From contig NZ_JACVXB010000003.1 in assembly GCF_014596945.1 (NCBI RefSeq), positions 186,001 to 250,000 on the forward strand: DNA of 64,000 nucleotides. Reading direction: 5' to 3'. Positions within the stretch are counted from its first letter, which is position 1. Each line of letters opens with the position of its first letter. This DNA is from Aestuariibaculum sediminum (GTDB lineage: Bacteria > Bacteroidota > Bacteroidia > Flavobacteriales > Flavobacteriaceae). Made by a program: the position numbers and the translations under genes. The notes beneath the pieces are model-generated. The model was not told the DNA's origin and did no database searches. It saw only the letters and a list, made by a program, of their open reading frames with translations. Of the stretch, positions 39,409-47,372 are shown piece after piece.

Positions 39409-41202
39409 TTATCTTAAAGTCATTTTATGTTTAAAAGGAGTAAAACCTGTAATATAAACATGTGTCCCCTCTGTGCGTAAAGTGCCTTGGTGATAGGTGT
39501 ATTCTTCACTATCTAACTTACTAACATTTTTATGTCCAATCTTGCCAGGACCTATTTTTATTGAGTCAGTTCCCTTTGATAATAGGCCTTCTCCCAAATC
39601 TAAAAAATAATTTCCTTCTGCATCTTTAAATCCTCCTGTAAATTGGCTTCCTTGATCAAAGCACATTTCTATGGTTACCTCGACATTAGGGGGGCCATCC
39701 ACTTTAAAATCCAATTCTAAGGCTCCTTTATTTTCTGTTATTTCAATAATTGTAATTTGCTTTTTTACATTACTTGTTCTTCGAGAACTGAAATCCATTT
39801 TATTCCAAAATCTTCCATCCAAAGATGGTGATAACTCGTAATCTCCATCTGGTTTTTGATAAGCCTCTTGGAGAGGTTGATAATAATCAGCCTTTTTAGT
39901 TTCCTTTAAAACATACTTATTTCCTACTTTTTCAATGCCATCGCTACTAAAATACCCCATTCTGAAAAACGATGTAGAAAGTCGCATGTATTTTAATATG
40001 GCATCACCCTTACGATACATCAAAAAATTAGGATTTGACGATCTTCCTGAAACAATCATTACAGGTTTATCGTTGCCCCCAAAGAGAGTAATAGATGTGT
40101 TTTCCCTTTTAATTCTAACTAAGTTTGTTAAAGGAAAAAACTTCTCATAATTATTGGATCCATTCGCTGTTAGTGGGACCTGGTTTTGCAGCAATTCATC
40201 TTCCATAAAAAACACTAGGTCATTAGATAAAATAGCACTTTTAAAATCGGGAAGTGTTTCTATAAATTTAACCATAAAGGCAAAAACCGAATTTTCCTTT
40301 TTGATTGCCATATAACGATACTGCAAATAAAATTTTGTAACGGTTAAAGTCATAAACTGATCTTGTCTTCTGGATTCAACTGAAACCAAATCTCCATTGT
40401 CTTCAGTATGATAGTAATAAGTCATTAAGTTTTGGTTAACATAATTCAATAGTTCAGGCTTATCAAGATGTCTCGCCATAGTTATAAAGGCTTTATTTAT
40501 TACAGCCGAGTATACACCACTACGCTCAGAATAATGACCATCTTTAGTAAAATAAATCCCTTCTGCCAACCATTGATTAACCCTTTGAATGTATTTAGGC
40601 TCTGGATAAAGCGAATTTATATTTGCTAAGGCAGCACTAATAACCCATCTATGATTTGGGGTATGAACTCCTCCTGTAGCCATAGCCTCTCCTGCGTTTA
40701 TGATAAATGTTTTCAACTTTTCTTTTGAATCATTTAGTTGGGCAAGTTTATTTTGACCTAAAACTGACGCAGCTGCACACATATACTCCAATATAAAAGC
40801 TGTATCAGGAGGAGACTGTCTATTTCCTCCAGCATCCAAAGTACCATCTTCATACTGAACTTCGAGCATAGCATCCAAATACTGATTTAGTTTCTCTATT
40901 AAAAATTTTGAATTATAATATTTAGAATTTTCATTACATAACGCAGCAGTCATAATTGATACATCTTTTCCTAGATGCCGAAATGAACTAAGCAAATGAA
41001 TTTCAGCCAATACATTCCCCTCTAAAATACTTTTTGTTTTTAAATCGTTATTTATTACGAGCCTTTTTAATAACTCTAAATCCAAAGTTTTAAGTTCTTT
41101 TTTAAAAGCGCTACTAGCAAAAGCAAAATTGGTTGTTATTGCACCTAATAAGGTTAGCCCTCCTAGTTTGATAAATTCGCATCGAGATACTTTATTGTTC
41201 AT
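39409..41202 (-). CDS. Exported lyase-like protein, family not assigned (alpha-helical toroid plus beta domain)
   Basis: 597 residues. The N-terminus SRCEFIKLGGLTLLGAITT resembles a Tat signal but has Arg-Cys where Arg-Arg is expected. Residues of about 45-330 look alpha-helical and toroid-like, with motifs GGVHTPNHRWVISAALAN, YSERSGVYSAVINKAF and SVESRRQDQFM. The rest is beta-rich. This two-part plan and an Asn-His-Arg / Tyr-Ser-Glu-Arg pocket recall heparinase- or hyaluronate-type polysaccharide lyases. I cannot place it in a numbered PL family. Pairing with GH105, which needs a lyase product, and control by the same operator as SusCD support a role in attack on a 4-linked uronic acid. Hydrolase or structural roles are not excluded. 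Confidence 0.6.
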   Translation of the reverse strand: MNNKVSRCEFIKLGGLTLLGAITTNFAFASSAFKKELKTLDLELLKRLVINNDLKTKSILEGNVLAEIHLLSSFRHLGKDVSIMTAALCNENSKYYNSKFLIEKLNQYLDAMLEVQYEDGTLDAGGNRQSPPDTAFILEYMCAAASVLGQNKLAQLNDSKEKLKTFIINAGEAMATGGVHTPNHRWVISAALANINSLYPEPKYIQRVNQWLAEGIYFTKDGHYSERSGVYSAVINKAFITMARHLDKPELLNYVNQNLMTYYYHTEDNGDLVSVESRRQDQFMTLTVTKFYLQYRYMAIKKENSVFAFMVKFIETLPDFKSAILSNDLVFFMEDELLQNQVPLTANGSNNYEKFFPLTNLVRIKRENTSITLFGGNDKPVMIVSGRSSNPNFLMYRKGDAILKYMRLSTSFFRMGYFSSDGIEKVGNKYVLKETKKADYYQPLQEAYQKPDGDYELSPSLDGRFWNKMDFSSRRTSNVKKQITIIEITENKGALELDFKVDGPPNVEVTIEMCFDQGSQFTGGFKDAEGNYFLDLGEGLLSKGTDSIKIGPGKIGHKNVSKLDSEEYTYHQGTLRTEGTHVYITGFTPFKHKMTLR

Positions 41203-41239
41203 TTTCTGGCGTTTAAAATTGAAATAACATGTTTTTTGA

Positions 41240-41294
41240 TAAATTTATAAGTTTAATACACAATCAAAATGGACAATTTCTTCAAAAACATGGA
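41240..41294 (-). promoter_or_regulatory. 21-bp direct-repeat operator and -7 box for lyase-GH105
   Basis: Read on the minus strand: TCCATGTTTTTGA begins at 41294 and a second TCCAT begins at 41273, exactly 21 bp later. A -7-like box TAAATTTA occupies 41247-41240, starting 22 nt beyond the end of the repeat. The lyase ATG (41202) follows about 38 nt later. The same geometry occurs at two plus-strand promoters in the locus. Confidence 0.7.
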
Positions 41295-41369
41295 GTGCCA
41301 ATAATTTCATGTAAATGCATTAAGGTCCAAACTACTTACTTAATTAAATAAATTGAAAAAGGCTATTAT

Positions 41370-41425
41370 ATCCATGTTTTTGAATAAAACATCCATTACA
41401 AGATATTATTTCATTTATAAATTTG
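41370..41425 (+). promoter_or_regulatory. 21-bp direct-repeat operator and -7 box for inositol oxygenase-symporter
   Basis: ATCCAT at 41370-41375 and again at 41391-41396 (21-bp period), with the shared core TCCATGTTTTTGA at 41371-41383. A perfect Bacteroidota -7 box TAAATTTG lies at 41418-41425, starting 22 nt past the end of the repeat. The position suits an AraC-type activator bound next to RNA polymerase. Confidence 0.75.
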
Positions 41426-41586
41426 AGAAATAAGTCGTTTTAATTCATACTCATATGCTAAGCTATATTTGAATTCATCTAATGAATTGAAAAGTAAACG
41501 ATTAAGTATTAATAAAAACAAATTGCGTAGTTAACAGTGTATTTCAATTAATATCTTCAACAATTAAAAATCTTAAAAATTAAATT

Positions 41587-42465
41587 ATGGGATCTGTATC
41601 TAAAACCAATAAAGGAAACCCGATGCTCAACATTGATGATTGGGAAGAAAATTTAAAACAACGCTATCCTGAACCTGAAATGCCTGTAAAAAACAAAGAG
41701 GAATTTCGGAATTATGTAGATTCAGACCGCGCCAAAACAGTAAGAGAGTTTTACCGACTCAATCATAAACTTCAAACGTACGACTTTGTAAGTAAAAAGG
41801 AAGAAGAGTTTCTAAAATTCAATAAAAAAGAAATGTCTCTGTGGGAAGCCGTAGACTTTCTAAACACTTTAGTTGACGACAGTGACCCCGATATTGATTT
41901 AGACCAATTACAACATTTGCTACAAACATCAGAAGCTATAAGAGCCGATGGGCATCCCGATTGGTTTGTACTTACTGGTTTTTTACATGACATCGGTAAA
42001 GTTCTTTGTCTTTTTGGTGAGCCGCAATGGGCTGTAGTTGGAGACACATTTCCTGTGGGTTGCAAATTTTCGAACAAAATAGTGTATCCTGAATTTTTTA
42101 AAGAAAATCCTGATTCAAAAGACGAACGTTATAACACACATTATGGTATCTATACTCCAAAGTGCGGTCTAGATCAAGTAAAAATGAGTTGGGGCCACGA
42201 CGAATATCTATATCAAATCATGAAAAACTATTTACCTGAACCGGCACTATATATAATTCGTTACCATTCCTTTTACGCCCAACATAGAGAGAATGCCTAT
42301 ACACATTTAATGAACAAAAAGGACATTGAAATGTTTGAATGGGTAAAGAAATTTAATCCTTACGATTTATATACTAAGGCACCTAAAAAACCAAACTCAA
42401 AACAACTAAAACCTTATTATGAAGATTTGGTAAGTAAGTATTTGCCAGCCACTTTAAAATTCTAA
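41587..42465 (+). CDS. Myo-inositol oxygenase (MIOX)
   Basis: A 292-residue cytosolic di-iron oxygenase that opens myo-inositol to D-glucuronate. All six iron ligands known from mammalian MIOX can be placed: His110 (QHLLQTSEAIR), His134 and Asp135 (FLHDIGKV), His204 (WGHDEY), His227 (RYHSFY) and Asp260 (FNPYDLYTK). The flanking signatures WAVVGDTFPVGC and RNYVDSDRAKTVREFYRLNH are also strongly conserved. There is no signal peptide. It is followed 30 nt later by a sodium/solute symporter, giving an import-and-oxidise pair. Most bacteria use inositol dehydrogenase instead, so this route is notable. Expression is predicted to follow the operator at 41370. Confidence 0.93.
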   Translation: MGSVSKTNKGNPMLNIDDWEENLKQRYPEPEMPVKNKEEFRNYVDSDRAKTVREFYRLNHKLQTYDFVSKKEEEFLKFNKKEMSLWEAVDFLNTLVDDSDPDIDLDQLQHLLQTSEAIRADGHPDWFVLTGFLHDIGKVLCLFGEPQWAVVGDTFPVGCKFSNKIVYPEFFKENPDSKDERYNTHYGIYTPKCGLDQVKMSWGHDEYLYQIMKNYLPEPALYIIRYHSFYAQHRENAYTHLMNKKDIEMFEWVKKFNPYDLYTKAPKKPNSKQLKPYYEDLVSKYLPATLKF

Positions 42466-42495
42466 CAGACTACCAGTTAATTAAAAATTTTTATT

Positions 42496-44067
42496 ATGCT
42501 CTTTACCTATTTGGGGTTCTTCGGATTTACGTTATTTGTAATTTTGTACACGACTTATAAACTACGAAAAGATAAATTCACAACATCCAAAGGGTACTTT
42601 TTAGCAGGAAAAAGTCTTACAGGCCCCATTATTGCGGGCTCGATGATACTTACCAACATTTCCACAGAACACCTAATAGGAATGAACGGTAATTCTTATA
42701 AAAATGGAATCATCGTCATCGCATGGGAAGTAACATCGGCTATTGCATTGGTTATTGCTGCCATATATTTTATTCCCAAATTTATAAGGATGGGGCTAAC
42801 AACAATTCCCGAATTCCTAGAAAAACGTTTTGATGGAGCTATCAGGACCATAGTTGCTTTTTTACTAATGTCTTCTTTTGTTGTAACCTTACTGCCCATT
42901 GTATTATACTCTGGCGCTATTAATATTGAAAGTGTATTTGATTTTTCATTGATGTTTAATATCTCCAAAGAACAATCCTTAATTTACACGATTCTAACCA
43001 TTGGTATTATAGGTTCTTTATATGCTATTTTTGGCGGTTTAAAGGCTGTTGCCTATTCGGATTCCCTAAATGGCATTGGGCTTATTTTAGGAGGTTTATT
43101 AGTTCCTGTAATTGCGCTTTATCAAATTGGAGATGGACATATCTTTAACGGCCTAAGTAAAGTATATAATTTTGATCCTGAAAAGTTCAACATTATCGGA
43201 AAGCCAGACTCCACTTTACCATTTTCGGTATTATTCACTGGTTTAATGATTAATCAATTGTACTTTTGGGGTATGAACCAAGCCATAGTGCAAAGAGCAT
43301 TTGGTGCAAAAAATTTGGTAGAAGCACAAAAAGGACTTATTTACACAGGGGTTTTAAAATTATTTGTTCCCGCTATTATCGTCTTACCAGGATTAATTGG
43401 ATTTTACTACTTCCAAGACCAATATTATGATAGCCCCGATTTAATATACCCCTTATTAGTAAAAAAGGTTTTACCAACTTATCTTTATGGTTTCTTTGCA
43501 GCAGTTATATTAGGGGCTGTTTTAAGTACCTTTAATAGTGTTTTAAATTCCGCAAGTACTATTTTTTGTTTAGACATTTATAAAAAACTTATAAATAAAA
43601 ATGCCGAAGATTCAAAAGTTGTTCGATACGGTAAACTGTCTTCTGTTATTTTAGCCGTTATATCAATTTCAGTAGCACCACTGGTTGCCTTTGCACCCGA
43701 AGGTCTCTACCAACTATTACAACAATTAAATGGTATCTTTTTCATTCCTATATCGTCAATAATTATTGCCGGCATCTTTTTTAAACAAATAAACACTGTA
43801 GGAGCTAAAGCGGGTTTATTTTTCGGCTTTTCATTTTATATATTAACCACCTTTATTCTAAACTTAGATATCCACTTCGTACACCTTTGGGGTATCGAAT
43901 TTGTCTTAAATTTTTTGATCATGTTTTCTGTTTCAAAATTATTCCCAAAAAATGAAACACATCCAGAAATGCAAAAAGGACAAGAAGAAAAATCTTGGAA
44001 ACATGTTAAATTAGGTGGTTTTATATTGGTTTCCCTTACCATTTTAATTTACATACTACTTTCGTAA
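42496..44067 (+). CDS. Sodium/solute symporter (SSS/SLC5 family), probable inositol or uronate importer
   Basis: A 523-residue inner-membrane protein with about 13-14 hydrophobic helices. SSS-family signatures include GYFLAGKSLTGPIIAGSMILTN (start given as GYFLAGKSLTGP), the long helical core with LYAIFGGLKAVAYSDSLNG (residues 177-195), MNQAIVQRAFGAKN and FFAAVILGAVLSTFNSVLNS. It belongs to the SLC5 sugar/inositol branch. Substrate is inferred from the preceding inositol oxygenase gene, 30 nt upstream: myo-inositol is the simplest candidate, a free uronic acid the alternative. It has no terminator visible directly after; the next operator lies 226 nt downstream. Confidence 0.88.
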   Translation: MLFTYLGFFGFTLFVILYTTYKLRKDKFTTSKGYFLAGKSLTGPIIAGSMILTNISTEHLIGMNGNSYKNGIIVIAWEVTSAIALVIAAIYFIPKFIRMGLTTIPEFLEKRFDGAIRTIVAFLLMSSFVVTLLPIVLYSGAINIESVFDFSLMFNISKEQSLIYTILTIGIIGSLYAIFGGLKAVAYSDSLNGIGLILGGLLVPVIALYQIGDGHIFNGLSKVYNFDPEKFNIIGKPDSTLPFSVLFTGLMINQLYFWGMNQAIVQRAFGAKNLVEAQKGLIYTGVLKLFVPAIIVLPGLIGFYYFQDQYYDSPDLIYPLLVKKVLPTYLYGFFAAVILGAVLSTFNSVLNSASTIFCLDIYKKLINKNAEDSKVVRYGKLSSVILAVISISVAPLVAFAPEGLYQLLQQLNGIFFIPISSIIIAGIFFKQINTVGAKAGLFFGFSFYILTTFILNLDIHFVHLWGIEFVLNFLIMFSVSKLFPKNETHPEMQKGQEEKSWKHVKLGGFILVSLTILIYILLS

Positions 44068-44375
44068 GATTAATTTTTACTGTTTTTCTGTCTTCTTTAT
44101 TAAAATTATAATTTAAGTTTTTAATTGAAATAAAAAGAAACTAAACAGTAAAACTTTAAGCATTATACATGTAAAAGAAGAACTCTTCAATAGCTGTATT
44201 AGTCTTAACTTTTTTACCTAAAAAATCCCTTATAAAACATTTTTATAGCATTTTCATGAAGATTCTAAAATATCCTCATCTTACTGTGGTTCATCCATGT
44301 TTTTGACTTAAAAATCCATGTAAAATGTAAACTATGTGTATAGTTTTATAACAACTAATCTAAAGTTTATTAATT
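44068..44375. other. 308-bp region between symporter and SusC genes
   Basis: No gene or RNA is visible. The left part is featureless AT-rich DNA. The right part carries the operator and promoter at 44293-44348 that drive SusCD, so this pair forms its own transcription unit apart from the inositol oxygenase-symporter genes. Confidence 0.55.
44293..44348 (+). promoter_or_regulatory. 21-bp direct-repeat operator and -7 box for SusCD
   Basis: ATCCAT at 44293-44298 and 44314-44319 (21-bp period) with the same TCCATGTTTTTGA core at 44294-44306. A -7-like box TAGTTTTA (one mismatch to TAnnTTTG) lies at 44341-44348, starting 22 nt past the repeat, as at the other two sites. The SusC ATG follows 27 nt later. 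Confidence 0.75.
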
Positions 44376-47333
44376 ATGATGAAAAAACTCTTAATGATTT
44401 GTATATCGCTAGGATCTCTGTTAACAGTTTATGGACAGAATCTCGCAATCACGGGAAGCGTAACAGATCAAAATGGTGTACCATTACCGGGTACAAGTAT
44501 TGTGGAAAAAGGAACTTCAAATGGAAGCGTTACAAGTTTTGATGGTAACTTTAATATTACCGTAAGCAATTCAGATGCGACTTTAGTGGTTTCTTACATA
44601 GGATACAAAACCCTCGAAATCCCAGTAAATGGGCAAGCAAATATCCAAATTAAACTTGAAGAAGATTCTGCACAATTAGACGAGGTTGTTGTAGTTGGAT
44701 ATGGCCAAACAAAAAGCAAGGATTTAACAGGGTCTGTTAAAGTTATTGGAGCTAATGATTTCAATAAGGGGATAAACAATTCTCCTGGTCAATTATTACA
44801 AGGTAAAATTTCTGGTGTAAATGTAACATCTGGTTCAGGAGAGCCAGGAAGTGCTATTGACATTAATATTAGAGGTGTAAATACTGTTAGAGGAGATGGA
44901 AATCCCCTTTTTGTAGTTGATGGTGTTCCGCTTGACGGAGGTTCTTCAAGCAGTGAGTCTATACCGGGTTTAGGAGCAACTAGATCAAGAAGTCCACTAA
45001 ACTTTTTAAATCCGCAGGATATTGAAAGCATAACCGTTTTAAAAGATGCTTCGGCAACTGCCATATACGGAACTAGAGCTTCTAATGGTGTGGTAATTAT
45101 ACAAACAAAAAAAGGAAAACAAGGGAAACCTACTGTTACTTTAGGAACATCCCTTGGAGTTGCCACTGTAGCAAGAGAAATAGACTTACTAAATGCAAAT
45201 GAGTATCGCGAACAAACGGCCCGTCTTGCAGCTATAGTTGGGAGAGACCCTAACAGCTATATTGACGCAGCAAATGCCAATACTAACTGGCAAGATGAAA
45301 TTTACCAAACAGCACTTACTCAAAATTATAACTTTGGCTTTTCTGGAGGCTCAGAAAAAACCAATTATAATGTATCCATAGGATATCTAGACCAAGAAGG
45401 TTTAGTAAAAACAACTGGGCATGAAAAAGTAAACGGAAGAATAAACATAGGAACCTCTGCTTTGGACGACCGCTTAAAGTTACAGCTAAACCTTACTGCT
45501 GCCGACTTAACCGACGAAAGCCAAGCTACAGGTGGTTCTGCTAGTTCTGACGGAAACTTAATCACCTCTGCTCTTAGAGCAAACCCAACAGCAGCACCTA
45601 GAGATGAAAATGGTAACCTAGTAACAAGAACAGGAGCTACAGATAATCCTGTTTCATTTTTTGACCTATACCGTGACCGAGCAGAAAGCAAAAGACTTCT
45701 CGCTAACTTATCGGCTACATATACAATTCTAGAAGGATTAGATTACAAAGTAAATTTAGCTTACGAAAATGCCGATACCGACCGTTACATAAGAGTATTT
45801 AGTAATGCTGACAATGGTGGCTCAATTGATACTGACCAAGTAACCCTAGTTTCAAGAGAGGATTCCAATAAATTAATCGAAAACTATTTTACATATGCTA
45901 AAGAATACGAAAAGTTAAATTTTGATATACTTTTAGGGCATTCGTATCAAGTATTTAATAACAAGGATGTTAGAATTAGAAGAGACGACTTTAGCACAAC
46001 CGAAATAGACCCTATTTATAACTTAGGAATTGCTCAAGGTAATGCTATTATTGGATCAAGTAATACTGAAAGAAAGCTACAGTCATTCTTTGGAAGGGTT
46101 AATGCTAACATACTTGATAAGTACTTAATAACTGCATCACTAAGAGCCGATGGATCGTCTGTATTTGGTAAAAATAATAGATATGGTTATTTCCCATCTG
46201 CAGCATTTGGTTGGAAAATTATAGAAGAAGAATTTCTTAAAGATTCAAATGTATTTTCTAATTTAAAATTAAGATTAGGTTGGGGGCAAACTGGAAACCA
46301 AGCTGTCCCTGTAAGAGTTACACAACCCTCATACAACATCTCTTTCGATAATAGTTTTACTTTTAACGGAACAACTGTAGTTAATGGGCTTGGAATAACA
46401 CGTACACCTAATCCTGATCTAAAATGGGAGGTTACAGAACAATTCAACGTAGGTTTAGATTGGGCCATCCTAAACGGTAGAGTTAGTGGTACAATAGATT
46501 ATTTTGACAAAACCACGACCGATTTATTCTTAGAAGTTTCAGCGGCTGCTCCGGCATCTGTCAATACAGTTTTTGTGAATTCTGATGCAAAAATTATCAA
46601 CAATGGATTTGAATTTGGTGTTGATGCAAATATTATAAGATCTAATGATTTTACACTTGATTTTGGAGGCAATATATCTTTCTTAAACAATACAATTGAA
46701 GGCTTAGATACAGATATTTATGTAGGGGGCATTTCTGGACCAGGTGCCTCTGGTGAAACCAGTAGCATATTTACTAACGGTGAATCTGCAGGATCATTTT
46801 ACTTGTATAAATTTGATGGATTTGATGCGGACGGAAACGAAAGTTTATCAGAAACTCGACAAATTGTAGGAGATGCTTTGCCTAAAACTATATATGGTTT
46901 TAACATTAATGCAAGCTATAAAAACTTTGATCTCGCTTTGAACTTTAACGGAGTTGGCGGTGTTGATATTTTCAATAACACTGCAAGAGCTTACTCAAGT
47001 GCTGCCTCATTGGCTCAAAACGGAAACAACATTTACCGTGCTTACCTTGATGTTAATGAAAACCCTCTTGTGGCTCCTGTCTCTTCTTCTAGATATATAG
47101 AAAACGGCGCGTTTTTAAGATTGAATAATGCTACATTAGGGTGGAACATACCTGATGCATATTTTGCTAGTAACCTAAGGCTATATTTAACAGGACAGAA
47201 TCTTTTTGCAATAACAGATTATTCGGGTTATGACCCTGAAGTGAATACCGCAGGAGGTAACACTTACGGCGTGGACTTTTCCGCCTACCCCCGTCCTAGA
47301 ACAATTATTTTAGGTTTAGACCTTTCATTCTAA
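44376..47333 (+). CDS. SusC/RagA-family TonB-linked outer-membrane transporter
   Basis: 985 residues. Signal peptide MMKKLLMICISLGSLLTVYGQ (the second ATG at 44379 could also serve). A carboxypeptidase-regulatory-like domain (NLAITGSVTDQNGVPLPGTS) follows, then the canonical LDEVVVVGYGQ linker, plug domain (PGQLLQGKISGVNVTSGSG, PLFVVDGVPL, ITVLKDASATAIYGTRAS) and a barrel ending TIILGLDLSF. It forms the importer for the enzyme-rich locus with the SusD encoded 40 nt downstream. It is preceded by the local operator, so it is expected to be induced by the locus's own ligand. Confidence 0.96.
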   Translation: MMKKLLMICISLGSLLTVYGQNLAITGSVTDQNGVPLPGTSIVEKGTSNGSVTSFDGNFNITVSNSDATLVVSYIGYKTLEIPVNGQANIQIKLEEDSAQLDEVVVVGYGQTKSKDLTGSVKVIGANDFNKGINNSPGQLLQGKISGVNVTSGSGEPGSAIDINIRGVNTVRGDGNPLFVVDGVPLDGGSSSSESIPGLGATRSRSPLNFLNPQDIESITVLKDASATAIYGTRASNGVVIIQTKKGKQGKPTVTLGTSLGVATVAREIDLLNANEYREQTARLAAIVGRDPNSYIDAANANTNWQDEIYQTALTQNYNFGFSGGSEKTNYNVSIGYLDQEGLVKTTGHEKVNGRINIGTSALDDRLKLQLNLTAADLTDESQATGGSASSDGNLITSALRANPTAAPRDENGNLVTRTGATDNPVSFFDLYRDRAESKRLLANLSATYTILEGLDYKVNLAYENADTDRYIRVFSNADNGGSIDTDQVTLVSREDSNKLIENYFTYAKEYEKLNFDILLGHSYQVFNNKDVRIRRDDFSTTEIDPIYNLGIAQGNAIIGSSNTERKLQSFFGRVNANILDKYLITASLRADGSSVFGKNNRYGYFPSAAFGWKIIEEEFLKDSNVFSNLKLRLGWGQTGNQAVPVRVTQPSYNISFDNSFTFNGTTVVNGLGITRTPNPDLKWEVTEQFNVGLDWAILNGRVSGTIDYFDKTTTDLFLEVSAAAPASVNTVFVNSDAKIINNGFEFGVDANIIRSNDFTLDFGGNISFLNNTIEGLDTDIYVGGISGPGASGETSSIFTNGESAGSFYLYKFDGFDADGNESLSETRQIVGDALPKTIYGFNINASYKNFDLALNFNGVGGVDIFNNTARAYSSAASLAQNGNNIYRAYLDVNENPLVAPVSSSRYIENGAFLRLNNATLGWNIPDAYFASNLRLYLTGQNLFAITDYSGYDPEVNTAGGNTYGVDFSAYPRPRTIILGLDLSF

Positions 47334-47372
47334 ACTTAAAGCATACTTAATTTTAAAAAAACAAATAGAAAT

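Larger units (their letters stand above)
41203..41586. other. 384-bp divergent control region between lyase and inositol oxygenase genes
   Basis: No gene. It holds two outward-facing copies of the 21-bp-period operator, listed separately (41240-41294 minus, 41370-41425 plus). A second possible -7 box, TATATTTG (41464-41471), lies nearer to the inositol oxygenase ATG. The distance from the first -7 box to that ATG is about 160 nt, so a long leader or the second promoter is implied. Confidence 0.6.

Noticed and set aside
44336-44542. Short plus-strand ORF at the SusC start
   Set aside because: Frame-shifted shadow within the promoter and SusC N-terminus; no family features.
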